In this document: in pieces, positions 50,852 through 59,968 of the stretch | How the letters are laid out: each line of letters starts with the position of its first letter | Numbering within the stretch: position 1 is the first letter of the stretch | Assembly (NCBI RefSeq): GCF_000220175.1 | Contig: NZ_AFPU01000001.1 | Location: forward strand, 1,213,512-1,277,511 | Origin: Nitrosarchaeum koreense MY1 | GTDB lineage: Archaea > Thermoproteota > Nitrososphaeria > Nitrososphaerales > Nitrosopumilaceae | Reading direction: 5' to 3' | Length of the DNA stretch: 64,000 nt | Program-made: the position numbers and the translations under genes | The notes under the pieces: model-generated | What the model saw: the letters and a program-made list of their open reading frames with translations, nothing else | What the model was told of the DNA's origin: nothing | Database searches by the model: none

Positions 50852-52296
50852 CCTTTAATCACACCTATAGGCACCAATTTTGCTACTTTAGTGGCTATTC
50901 CTAGATTATGAGATACATCTACTACAGCATCAACATCTTTGTATGCTTGAGGTGTCTCTTCCACAACTCCATCACGCGTTAATGCCTTGATAAATATGCC
51001 TTTATCGCTTAGAGATTTTCTGACATTATCTTCTGTGAAATCTCTTCTTGCCTTTGATCTAGACATAGTTCTTCCAGCACCGTGAGCGGTAGAACCAAAA
51101 CTCAAATCCATTGAATTTGGTTTTCCAAGCAATATCCAGCTTGCAGTTCCCATTGAACCTGGAACTAAAACAGGTTGACCAAGATCTCTGTATTTTAATG
51201 GAACTTCTTCTCGATTTGCAGGAAATGCACGTGTAGCACCTTTTCTATGAACTACAAGTTTTCTTTCTTTGCCATCAACTTTATGTTTTTCAACTTTAGC
51301 AATATTATGAGCAACATCATAAACCAAATTCATCTCAAGATCAGATTCTGATTGATTAAAGACTCGTTCAAAAGATTTTCTTGTCCAATGAGTAATCATT
51401 TGTCTATTACTCCATGCAAAATTTAATGCAGCAAACATTGCTTTTCGGTATGATTCACCTTCTTCAGATGTATTTGGAACACATGCAAGTTCTCTATCTG
51501 CTAAAGTAATATCGTATTTTTCCATAGATTGTTCTGAGATTCTCAAATAATCACTACATACTTGGTGACCAAATCCACGAGAGCCACAGTGAATTAAAAT
51601 TGTGATTGTTCCTTCCTTAATCCCCATTCTTTTTGCAGCTTCTTCATCATGAATTTCAGCTACTTTTTGTACTTCAAGAAAATGATTTCCAGAGCCCAAG
51701 CTTCCTAGTTGTGGTGCACCTCTTTTTCTTGCCTTATCTGAAACTTTATTTGGATCAGCATTTTTTATTTGTCCATTTTCTTCACAGACATCTGCATCAT
51801 GTGTTGAACCAAATCCATTATCAATTGCCCAATCAACACCACGTACAAGAACTTCATCAAGTTGTGAATGACTTAGTTTCACTGCTCCTTTGGAACCAAC
51901 ACCTGATGGGATTGAACTAAAAAGATCAGTTACAAGTTCATTTAGTTTTGCTCGAACATCTTTCTCAGTTAAATTTGAGCGGAGTAGTCTAACACCACAA
52001 TTAATATCATAACCCACTCCCCCTGGGCTAATCATTCCTTCTTCAGCATCCATAGCTGCTACACCTCCTACAGGGAAACCATATCCTTCATGACCATCTG
52101 GTAAAACTACACTATGACCCACAATTCCAGGTATGGTTGCCACATTTTTTGCCTGCATGATAGTTCTATCTGATAACATTTTTTGGAGTAAGGCTTCATC
52201 AGCGTAGATCTTTACAGGAACTTTCATTCCAAGATTAGAGTCAGCCTCAATTAGATACTGATTTTCTCCAATTTTTTTAGGAGTATTAGAAGACAT
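50848..52296 (-). CDS. rtcB: RNA-splicing ligase RtcB
   Basis: 482 residues. DGHEGYGFPVGGVAAMD, GGVGYDINCGVRLLRS (Mn-binding Cys), GSGNHFLEVQ, IHCGSRGFGHQ and GSTAHGAGRTMSRSKA (guanylated His) are the RtcB signature. It joins tRNA exons after splicing with GTP, using 2',3'-cyclic phosphate ends. The intron-containing tRNA-Trp at 62208 is a likely substrate. Confidence 0.97.
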   Translation of the reverse strand: MSSNTPKKIGENQYLIEADSNLGMKVPVKIYADEALLQKMLSDRTIMQAKNVATIPGIVGHSVVLPDGHEGYGFPVGGVAAMDAEEGMISPGGVGYDINCGVRLLRSNLTEKDVRAKLNELVTDLFSSIPSGVGSKGAVKLSHSQLDEVLVRGVDWAIDNGFGSTHDADVCEENGQIKNADPNKVSDKARKRGAPQLGSLGSGNHFLEVQKVAEIHDEEAAKRMGIKEGTITILIHCGSRGFGHQVCSDYLRISEQSMEKYDITLADRELACVPNTSEEGESYRKAMFAALNFAWSNRQMITHWTRKSFERVFNQSESDLEMNLVYDVAHNIAKVEKHKVDGKERKLVVHRKGATRAFPANREEVPLKYRDLGQPVLVPGSMGTASWILLGKPNSMDLSFGSTAHGAGRTMSRSKARRDFTEDNVRKSLSDKGIFIKALTRDGVVEETPQAYKDVDAVVDVSHNLGIATKVAKLVPIGVIKG

Positions 52297-52373
52297 AATG
52301 ATTGGTAAAATTTTGCCTCAAGCCAATTTAAATCATAAGTAGATTTATTTTCAATGTCATAAAAGAGTAAACA

Positions 52374-53735
52374 TTGGCAATTTTACCGATAGATAGTGGA
52401 CGTTATGGCACTAAAGAAATGATGGATATTTTTAGTGAACAAAAAAAAGTAAATTATCAATTAGAAATTGAAGGAGCAGCTGCGATATCACAAAGCGAGA
52501 TTGGAATTATTCCAAAATCAGTTGGTAAAACAATTTACAATGCAGCAATGTCAGGAAAAATTTCAGTAAAAAGAATTAAAGAATTAGAAGCAAAAAGTGA
52601 TCATGATACAGCGGCTTTAGTTGAATCATTGAGCGAAAAATGTACAAAAAATGCAAGACCATGGATTCATTATGGATTAACAAGTAATGATTTGGTAGAC
52701 ACAAGTAATTCTATGCAAATGAGAGATGCGTTAAAAATCATAGAACCAAAAGTTGCAAAAATGGCATCATTGTTAGCAAAAAGAGCAGTTCAACATGGTA
52801 AAATCCCAGCAGTGGGTAGAACACATGGTCAACATGCAAGCATAATATCATTTGGATTAAAATTTGCAAATTGGGCAGCAGAAATGGCAAAGCATGTTGA
52901 AAGAATTGAAGAGATTAAGAAACGAGTTTTAATTTGCAAAACACTAGGAGTAGTTGGAACAGGATCATTAATGGGTGCAAAATCACTTGAAGTGCAAAAA
53001 CGAGTTGCAAAACGATTAAACCTATTTCCAGCAGAAGTAACTACACAAATAATTCCCAGAGAGAGATATGCAGAATATGTTTTTGAATTAGCACTTATTG
53101 GTGCAACTTTGGAAAAAATTGCAATTGAGATTAGAAATTTACAAAGAACAGAGATAAGCGAAGTTGCTGAACAATTCAAAAAAGGTCAAATGGGCAGTAG
53201 TGCAGTTCCAGTAAAGAGAAATCCCATAAAAAGTGAAAGAGTGTCATCATTATCAAAAATGCTACGCAGTCAAATAGCAATTACATTTGAAAATATCCCA
53301 TTATGGCATGAACGAGATCTTTCAAATTCAGCAAATGAGAGATTTGTACTACCTACAACAGCCATTCTGATAGATGAAATGCTAGAAACCATGATCAAGA
53401 TAGTTTCAAATCTAATTGTAAATGAGAAGAGAATTGTAGAAAATCTATACATCACAAAAGGGCAAATATTTGCAGAATTTGTTTTAGAGGCATTAATAAA
53501 AAAAGGAGTTCCAAGATTTGTTGCATATAGAGATGTGCAAAGAGTTGCATTTGAGGCAAATGACAAAGGAATGCAGTATATTGACGCAATAAAAAAAGAT
53601 AAAGCTTTCACTGCAATTCTTACAGATAAAGAGATTGATTCTATTTTTTCACCAGAAAAACATCTTGGTGCATCGCCTGCAATAATTAGCAATGTAAAAA
53701 AATCAGTTCAAAAAACAATTAGTAAATTTATTTAG
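52374..53735 (+). CDS. purB: Adenylosuccinate lyase
   Basis: 453 residues from TTG. SRYGTKEM near the N terminus, HYGLTSNDLVDTSNSMQM near residue 101, GRTHGQHASIISFGLK near 147 and the flexible loop MGSSAVPVKRNPIKSE near 272 (catalytic Ser) define the enzyme. It makes AMP from adenylosuccinate and AICAR from SAICAR. It overlaps the convergent AsnB-like gene by 8 nt. Confidence 0.96.
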   Translation: MAILPIDSGRYGTKEMMDIFSEQKKVNYQLEIEGAAAISQSEIGIIPKSVGKTIYNAAMSGKISVKRIKELEAKSDHDTAALVESLSEKCTKNARPWIHYGLTSNDLVDTSNSMQMRDALKIIEPKVAKMASLLAKRAVQHGKIPAVGRTHGQHASIISFGLKFANWAAEMAKHVERIEEIKKRVLICKTLGVVGTGSLMGAKSLEVQKRVAKRLNLFPAEVTTQIIPRERYAEYVFELALIGATLEKIAIEIRNLQRTEISEVAEQFKKGQMGSSAVPVKRNPIKSERVSSLSKMLRSQIAITFENIPLWHERDLSNSANERFVLPTTAILIDEMLETMIKIVSNLIVNEKRIVENLYITKGQIFAEFVLEALIKKGVPRFVAYRDVQRVAFEANDKGMQYIDAIKKDKAFTAILTDKEIDSIFSPEKHLGASPAIISNVKKSVQKTISKFI

Positions 53736-54483
53736 TTTTTAGCAATGCTTTGTGAATTTTAGAACCGTATTGTAATGCTTTTTTTCGTTTTGTACATGAA
53801 ATTTCAGGCACTTTGATTTCACTTGCTAATTTTCTAATAATGTGTTTCCTATACAAGTCTTCAGAGTCATGAATTTTTTCAGAAATTGGAATGGTTTTTG
53901 CATACTCTATAAAATTTGTAGATAGTAATGGCTGAAGAATTTGTACTTTAAATTCAGATGCAATCAAATTTACAGCCTTCATCATTTTTAGTTCATTATC
54001 TAATTTTGTATTCATTACTTCCATTATTTGTGATTCCCCACCAGAAAATGCTTCTCTATATGCGTTATACCCACAAAATAATTCATCAATTCCATTTGCA
54101 GTGATAACGGTATCAAGATTCAAACTATTTGCAAGTTTAGAAACATAATAAAATGCAATACAGTTTTCATTCCATGAAAGGTTCTCTGTCTTTATAATTT
54201 GATGAATTTTTGTTGTAATATTTGCAAAAGTTTCAGGATTAATTTCTAAAATATGATGAGGATACCTTAGAAACGAATTAACTTCTTTTGCAAATAAAAC
54301 ATCATGAGAGTCAACAAATCCAATTGTCAACAAAGTAATATCAAAATTCATCTCAAAGCAAATTTTTGAAATCAGTGTACTGTCAACACCACCAGAAAAT
54401 GCAATTCCAATTTTCTTTGTACTAATAGTTTCAGAAATTGAATTTTTAATATTTTCAAGCAGTTTTTTGTTCATTTCATTCAT
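53728..54483 (-). CDS. Asparagine-synthase-type ATP-pyrophosphatase domain protein
   Basis: 251 residues with GIAFSGGVDSTLISK (PP-loop, residues 26-40), LLTIGF, and TANGIDELFCGYNAYRE, typical of the synthetase half of AsnB. The N-terminal glutaminase domain is absent, so nitrogen would have to come from ammonia or a partner. Ammonia-dependent amidation would suit an ammonia oxidiser, but the substrate cannot be deduced. Confidence 0.82.
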   Translation of the reverse strand: MNEMNKKLLENIKNSISETISTKKIGIAFSGGVDSTLISKICFEMNFDITLLTIGFVDSHDVLFAKEVNSFLRYPHHILEINPETFANITTKIHQIIKTENLSWNENCIAFYYVSKLANSLNLDTVITANGIDELFCGYNAYREAFSGGESQIMEVMNTKLDNELKMMKAVNLIASEFKVQILQPLLSTNFIEYAKTIPISEKIHDSEDLYRKHIIRKLASEIKVPEISCTKRKKALQYGSKIHKALLKTK

Positions 54484-54556
54484 TATCGCTCATAAGTTTG
54501 AATGTATAGAAAGGTAATGAATCAATCTTTTAATTTAAGATTATTTCTAAAAAAAT

Positions 54557-54835
54557 ATGATACGATTATCAGAAAATGACATCATTGAAGAACTAAAAAA
54601 TCTACCAGGATGGAGTGTGGTTAACAAAAAACTGCACAAAGAGTTTCAGTTTGGGAGCTTCAATCAAGCTTTTGGTTTTATGACCAGAGCCGCTATGGAG
54701 ATTGAAAAAATGAATCATCATCCAGAATGGTTTAATGTCTACAATAGGATAACTATAGAATTAACAACTCATGACGCTGGAGGCATTACAAAAAATGATG
54801 TCAATCTAGCCAAAATTCTAAATTCATTACAATAG
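54557..54835 (+). CDS. phhB: Pterin-4a-carbinolamine dehydratase
   Basis: 92 residues: [20 protein letters not shown] near the N terminus, [20 protein letters not shown] with the catalytic His pair near residue 55, and [14 protein letters not shown]. It dehydrates 4a-hydroxy-tetrahydropterins. Followed after 69 bp by the PTPS-fusion gene, suggesting shared pterin metabolism. Confidence 0.93.
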   Translation: MIRLSENDIIEELKNLPGWSVVNKKLHKEFQFGSFNQAFGFMTRAAMEIEKMNHHPEWFNVYNRITIELTTHDAGGITKNDVNLAKILNSLQ

Positions 54836-54904
54836 AGAAAATCAAAGAATTTCAGACAAAATCATTACAGAATTTATATTATATCCAAAATCAAATTATT
54901 TCAC

Positions 54905-55720
54905 ATGGCTACAAGTCCCACAATTCTAGATTCAGATTTTAGATATATCGATAAAAAAGGAAATTTACTAAAAACTAGAACAGAATTAACAGTAGCTCAG
55001 ATGCTCTCATTTTTAGATCAAGAATACCAATACAATCACAAAATTACATTAAAAAACGGTAAAGAAGTAACAATTGATTTTAAAACAGAAAAAGGCCTCA
55101 TCGAAGTAATTGATAATGATGAAGATATTATAAAATACAAAAAAATCAAAGAAGATTTTCCAGAACAAAAAGTAATGGCAATAGGCCATGCAAAATATGT
55201 AGCACAAATTAAAGAACTTCAGGACATTGTGTTTTATGATAAGACACCACAAACAGGTTCAATATTTTTAGAAGATGCATCATTTTCATTTGATTATGCA
55301 CATATTCTTCCGTTAGTAGAGAAATGTTCAATTTTACATGGACATACATCTTCTGTCATGGTAGAATTAGTTGGACAAATGAAAGATAACCTCCTTGTTG
55401 ATTTTGGTATTGCAAAAAAAATAATCAAAGAAGTTGTTGTAGAATTTGATCATAAATTTTTCATTAACAGAAAATATCTAAAAAGAGAAGACGATTCACA
55501 TTATCAAATACAATTTGATGGTCCAAAAGGAATGTTTGACATTCAAGTTCCAATAAATACTGCATATCTATTAGAAGGAGAAGCTACTGTAGAAAATCTT
55601 TCAAGTGAGATAATCAAACTCCTTGCTCCTAAATTACCTCATAATGTAGAAGCCGTTGGTGTTTACATTTATGAAGGATACAATAAAGGATCTCACATTA
55701 TTTCAAATATTTCAAGATAA
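54905..55720 (+). CDS. PD-(D/E)XK-like domain fused to 6-pyruvoyltetrahydropterin synthase/QueD-like domain
   Basis: 271 residues. Residues 20-118 look like a restriction-endonuclease fold: TRTELTVAQMLSFLDQ (Glu27), ITLKNGKEVTIDFKTEKG (Asp58) and LIEVIDN (Glu67-Val-Ile69), so the usual catalytic Lys is replaced by Ile. Residues 120-271 are a PTPS/QueD domain: FSFDYAHILPLVEKCSILHG with Cys141, HGHTSS (zinc His), DFGIAKKII, FDHKFF, and VENLSSE. PTPS-type enzymes make pterins or preQ0 precursors. The nuclease fold is my inference from motif spacing. Confidence 0.75.
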   Translation: MATSPTILDSDFRYIDKKGNLLKTRTELTVAQMLSFLDQEYQYNHKITLKNGKEVTIDFKTEKGLIEVIDNDEDIIKYKKIKEDFPEQKVMAIGHAKYVAQIKELQDIVFYDKTPQTGSIFLEDASFSFDYAHILPLVEKCSILHGHTSSVMVELVGQMKDNLLVDFGIAKKIIKEVVVEFDHKFFINRKYLKREDDSHYQIQFDGPKGMFDIQVPINTAYLLEGEATVENLSSEIIKLLAPKLPHNVEAVGVYIYEGYNKGSHIISNISR

Positions 55721-55727
55721 TTAAGAA

Positions 55728-58049
55728 ATGGAACCAAAAATTGCAGAAAAAGCTTGGAACCCAGAGTTAGAAAAGGAGATTCTCGAACAATGGATAAATG
55801 AGAAAATTTATGACTTCTCTCCAAAGGAAGATAATTTTACGATAGATACACCACCTCCTTATCCATCAGGTAGACCGTGGCACATCGGTGCAGCTGCACA
55901 TTATTCTCAAATCGATATGATTGCACGCACTGCAAGAATGGCTGGAAAAAATGTGTATTTTCCAATAGGTATTGACAGAAACGGCCTTCCTGTGGAAATT
56001 TACACAGAAAAAAAGCACAATATCAGAATGCGTGAAACTGAACGAGGTGAATTTCTAAAACTATGCAGAGCTGCACTTGATGATTTAGAAGCTGAAATGA
56101 TATTGATTATGAAAAACTTGGGAATCAGCGGTGATTTTTCTAATTACTATAGGACTGACTCTGAAGAATATAGAACACTAACACAGTCTACATTTATTGA
56201 ACTTTGGAAGAAAGGTCAAGTCTATCTTGCAAACAGACCAAATAATTATGATTGGGTATCAGGTACAACAATTGCAGATGCCGAAATAATTTACGAAGAT
56301 TTGCCAACTAAACTAGTCTACATGAAATTTAAAATTAAAGAGACAGATAAAGAAATAATCATAGCAAGTACAAGACCAGAATTACTGTGTGCATGTAAAA
56401 CAGTAATTGTAAATCCAGAAGATGAAAGATATACAAATTTTATCGGTAAAAAAGTAATTGTACCAATTACTAATGCAGAGGTAGAACTAAGAACACATCA
56501 TTCTGCACATCAAGATTTTGGTTCTGGTGCAGTAATGGTTTGTAGTTACGGAGATCAAAACGATGTTGCATTATTTAGAGAGTTAGAATTAGAAGAAATT
56601 GTTGCGATAGGATTAGATGGGAAGATGACAGAAGCTGCGGGTAGTTATTCAGGATTAAAACCAAAACAAGCACGAATAAAAATTATCGAAGATTTAGAAA
56701 ATAGTGGATTAGTTGAAAAAATTGAAGATATTAATCACAGAACTCCTGTATCTGAAAGAAGTAAAAACCCAATTGAAATTATCCCAATGGAAGAATATTA
56801 TCTAAAACAAAAAGAATCAGTTGAAAAAATGAAAAAATTAGGACAAGAAATTACATTTTATCCATCAATGCATAAACAAATTCTCATGAATTGGCTAGAA
56901 TCTATCAATATTGATTGGCCAATTTCAAGAAGAAGGTATTATGGTACTGAGATACCCATATGGTATTGCAAAAAATGTTCAGAACCACATGTTCCTGAGC
57001 CTGGAAAGTACTATAAACCATGGTTAGAAAAATGCCCCATTAGTCAATGCTCCAAGTGTGGAAATAGTGAGTTTGTAGGAGAAGAAAGAACTTTTGATAC
57101 ATGGATGGATTCCAGTGTCTCACCACTTTATGTTTGTAAATTTAATAGAGACCAAGATTTTTTCAATAAAGTTTATCCCGCATCACTTCGACCTCAAGCA
57201 AAAGATATTGTTAGAACTTGGTTGTACTATACACTTCTAAGATGTGAGCAGCTGACAGGAGAAAAACCATGGTCTGAAGCATGGATTATGGGATATGGTC
57301 TTGATGAAAAAGGTATGAAAATGAGCAAGAGTAAAGGAAATGCAATTGATCCTTTACCAGTAATTGAACAATTTGGAGCAGACACTTTTAGGTTTTGGAG
57401 TGCAAGTGAAATTAATCATGGATATGATTTTAGATGTAATGAACAAAAAATTGAATCTACAAAAAAATTTCTCAGTAAACTATGGAATGTATCAAGATTT
57501 TTGTCTAGTTTCCCAGTAATTAAATCTGGAATTCCAACAGAGTCAGACAAATGGATATTATCTGAATTAGATAGTCTAATCAAAGAATGTAAGAGGGGAT
57601 ACGATGAATATAACTTCTTTATTCCTGCAATTGCAATTAGAGAATTTACATGGAATATTTTTGCAGCGCATTACATTGAAATGGTCAAAGCGAGAGCGTA
57701 TGGAATTGGATTTACAGATGAGGAAAGAGATGGAGCAATCTATACATTACATAAAACACTGTCAACAATTTTGAAATTATTAGCACCAATTACACCATTC
57801 ATAACAGAATATCTTTGGAAGACATTGTATTCATCAGATAGCATACATAAGCAACTTCAAGTAAAGTCTGAATCAATACAAGAACAAAGTAAGATTACAA
57901 AAGAGATAACTGAATTTAACTCCAAAGTATGGAATGAAAAAAAGCTGAAAAATCTTTCATTAAAGGATTCGATTAAAATTATCATCCCAGAAAGTTTAGA
58001 ACCTTTTAGAAAGGATTTGAAATCAATGCATAATTTAGACGATAATTGA
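55728..58049 (+). CDS. valS: Valyl-tRNA synthetase
   Basis: 773 residues of a class Ia synthetase. The N-terminal DTPPPYPSGRPWHIGAAAHY replaces the usual HIGH with HIGA, followed by PIGIDRNGLPVE. The editing domain has IIASTRPELLCACKTVIVNP near residue 222; a zinc ribbon (WYCKKC...CSKCGN) precedes the KMSKSKGNAIDP loop near 540. It charges tRNA-Val and hydrolyses Thr-tRNA. The C-terminal anticodon-binding domain is present but short. Confidence 0.92.
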   Translation: MEPKIAEKAWNPELEKEILEQWINEKIYDFSPKEDNFTIDTPPPYPSGRPWHIGAAAHYSQIDMIARTARMAGKNVYFPIGIDRNGLPVEIYTEKKHNIRMRETERGEFLKLCRAALDDLEAEMILIMKNLGISGDFSNYYRTDSEEYRTLTQSTFIELWKKGQVYLANRPNNYDWVSGTTIADAEIIYEDLPTKLVYMKFKIKETDKEIIIASTRPELLCACKTVIVNPEDERYTNFIGKKVIVPITNAEVELRTHHSAHQDFGSGAVMVCSYGDQNDVALFRELELEEIVAIGLDGKMTEAAGSYSGLKPKQARIKIIEDLENSGLVEKIEDINHRTPVSERSKNPIEIIPMEEYYLKQKESVEKMKKLGQEITFYPSMHKQILMNWLESINIDWPISRRRYYGTEIPIWYCKKCSEPHVPEPGKYYKPWLEKCPISQCSKCGNSEFVGEERTFDTWMDSSVSPLYVCKFNRDQDFFNKVYPASLRPQAKDIVRTWLYYTLLRCEQLTGEKPWSEAWIMGYGLDEKGMKMSKSKGNAIDPLPVIEQFGADTFRFWSASEINHGYDFRCNEQKIESTKKFLSKLWNVSRFLSSFPVIKSGIPTESDKWILSELDSLIKECKRGYDEYNFFIPAIAIREFTWNIFAAHYIEMVKARAYGIGFTDEERDGAIYTLHKTLSTILKLLAPITPFITEYLWKTLYSSDSIHKQLQVKSESIQEQSKITKEITEFNSKVWNEKKLKNLSLKDSIKIIIPESLEPFRKDLKSMHNLDDN

Positions 58050-58056
58050 GCCTAAA

Positions 58057-58755
58057 TTATACATGTATAATTCCATTTGTTATCAAATATTGAAGTCCAG
58101 AAACAAACTCAGCATCTTCGATTAATCCATCTGCCCACCATCCAGCATTATTTTTTATCCAGTTTGGGATAGGCTGCTGTGAAGATTGTTCTGATTGAGT
58201 TTGAGGAATAGTCATTATTTCTTCATTAATTAAATATTGAATACCTAAAACAAAATCAGCATCTTCGATTAATCCATCTGCCCACCATCCAGCATTATTT
58301 TTTATCCAGTTTGGAATTACAATTTCAGTATCGGAGACAAATGGGTTTAATGCATATGTACCAATAATTTCAACAATTGAATCTCCATTAAAAAATGGAA
58401 TCATCAAAGTTCTTGATGTTGATGTGGATTTTGATTCAACATAGTCAGTTTCAAAACCATCTACTAAAACAAAAAACATATCATCGGTTAATTCAAATGT
58501 TGCATCTAAGATCTCTCGCGGAATTGTAATTTCAATAGTCCCATCATCTTGAGTATTCATAGTAATGATTAATTCAAAAAAATCAGGATCCAGAAAAATG
58601 GACTCTATATTTCCGTGTTCAATGTTATAAATTACATCAATTGATTCTATAGCAACAACTCCTGAATCTGCAAATGAGTTTGGAATTATTAATGGAATAA
58701 AAAAAACAACGAAGATTAAACTAAATAAAAATAAAGATTTAACACTATTCATCAT
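58057..58755 (-). CDS. Secreted protein with two WIKNNAGWWAD repeats
   Basis: 232 residues with a signal peptide (FLFSLIFVVFFIPLIIPNSFA). The N-terminal part is a beta-rich domain. The C terminus has two copies of IPNWIKNNAGWWADGLIEDA, each followed by FVxGxQYLI, a motif common in exported thaumarchaeal proteins. The start overlaps the stop of the upstream coiled-coil gene (ATGA), so the two are an operon. Function unknown. Confidence 0.8.
   Translation of the reverse strand: MMNSVKSLFLFSLIFVVFFIPLIIPNSFADSGVVAIESIDVIYNIEHGNIESIFLDPDFFELIITMNTQDDGTIEITIPREILDATFELTDDMFFVLVDGFETDYVESKSTSTSRTLMIPFFNGDSIVEIIGTYALNPFVSDTEIVIPNWIKNNAGWWADGLIEDADFVLGIQYLINEEIMTIPQTQSEQSSQQPIPNWIKNNAGWWADGLIEDAEFVSGLQYLITNGIIHV
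58110..58315 (-). repeat. Two near-identical 59-bp copies encoding the WIKNNAGWWAD motif
   Basis: 58110-58168 and 58257-58315 are identical over at least 57 of 59 nt, 147 bp apart, in frame. The near-perfect DNA identity suggests recent duplication or gene conversion. Confidence 0.85.
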
Positions 58756-59912
58756 TTATCGCCAAATGACATTCCTTCTTCTAATGAAGTAGTAATATTA
58801 TTTCCAGAGACAATATTTTCAGAAGTTAATTTAGTTAGAGTTGCATTACCATTAAGAATCCATAAATTAGAAATTTTGCTTTGTGGACCAATTATTGAAA
58901 CTTGAGATTGATCAATATTGTTAATTGGGATATTAGCATTTACAAAAAGCTTCATTGTAGTATGTAGTTCTTCAAGCACGCCATCCTCTAAAAATGCCAT
59001 AATTACAAGCGAATCTTTAGCGCCTGATTGTCCTGAAGATACAGTTCTAGCTTTTCCAAATCCGCAATTATAATTAATTTCATCAACAACAATATTACAT
59101 TCATTTAATTCTAATTTAAGATCAGATTTACTTTTATCATATAATGTAAATGTCATTTTGCCAGTCAGAGTAGACATTTGTGATTGGTTTGATACTTGAG
59201 ATGCATCTACAGAATCAAAAGTCAGCTCAAATGTTTCAGTATAATCTTTGGTCGGAGTTTTTACTCCCATGTATTGTCCATCATTTATCTTATCAAGAAT
59301 GTTTTTTATTCTAGAATCCAATTTATCAGACTTTTCTGCAAGTCTTTGTTGAATTTCTTCGGATTTTTTAATAACTTGTTCTTCAATCTGTTTAGATTTT
59401 AGAGAAATTTCATCACTAGATATGTTTGCTTTAATTTTATTTTGAGATTTCTCTTTGATTTCTTTTAATTTTTCTTCATATTGTTGGAATTTTTTTGATT
59501 GTTTTGCTTCAAGATTTTCTCTGTTTGTAACAAGTTCAGCTTTTTTCTGTTCTAATTCCTTTTGTCTTTCTTCAGCTTTTTCTTTCTGTTCAGCTTTTTT
59601 CTGTTCTAATTCCTTTTGTCTTTCTTCAGCTTTTTCTTTCTGTTCAGCTTTTTTCTGTTCTAATTCCTTTTGTCTTTCTTCAGCTTTTTCTTTCTGTTCA
59701 GCTTTTTTCTGTTCTAATTCCTTTTGTCTTTCTTCAGCTTTTTCTTTCTGTTCAGCTTTTTTCTGTTCTAATTCCTTTTGTCTTTCTTCAGCTTTAGAGT
59801 CATCATCATTCAAAGATGGATTTTGTGCAAAGGCATCACCATAAAGTAACCCAAATATGCCCAATAGTAAGATAGAACAGAATGTATATGATAAAATAAA
59901 ATTTGTTTTCAT
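58752..59912 (-). CDS. Secreted coiled-coil protein with 18-residue repeats
   Basis: 386 residues from ATG 59912. A signal peptide (FCSILLLGIFGLLYGDAFA) is followed by 4.8 copies of KAEERQKELEQKKAEQKE, then more coiled coil to about residue 205, and a C-terminal beta domain with VDEINYNCGFGKARTV. The charged coiled coil would be a long extracellular rod. The gene at 58057 is coupled downstream. A TTG at 59927 could add five residues. Confidence 0.8.
   Translation of the reverse strand: MKTNFILSYTFCSILLLGIFGLLYGDAFAQNPSLNDDDSKAEERQKELEQKKAEQKEKAEERQKELEQKKAEQKEKAEERQKELEQKKAEQKEKAEERQKELEQKKAEQKEKAEERQKELEQKKAELVTNRENLEAKQSKKFQQYEEKLKEIKEKSQNKIKANISSDEISLKSKQIEEQVIKKSEEIQQRLAEKSDKLDSRIKNILDKINDGQYMGVKTPTKDYTETFELTFDSVDASQVSNQSQMSTLTGKMTFTLYDKSKSDLKLELNECNIVVDEINYNCGFGKARTVSSGQSGAKDSLVIMAFLEDGVLEELHTTMKLFVNANIPINNIDQSQVSIIGPQSKISNLWILNGNATLTKLTSENIVSGNNITTSLEEGMSFGDK
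59535..59796 (-). repeat. 54-bp in-frame tandem repeat, about 4.85 copies
   Basis: Identical 54-bp units begin at 59535, 59589, 59643 and 59697, with a partial unit from 59751. Each encodes 18 residues of the coiled coil. No base differences were seen between units. Confidence 0.92.
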
Positions 59913-59968
59913 TTTAAAATTTTCCAAGTTATGGTTAAAAAGAATTGCGATGAAGTTATCATAATGGA

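Noticed and set aside
59455-59844. Plus-strand Cys/Ser/Phe repeat protein
   Set aside because: Exact antisense of the coiled-coil repeat gene; repeats of this kind keep several frames open.
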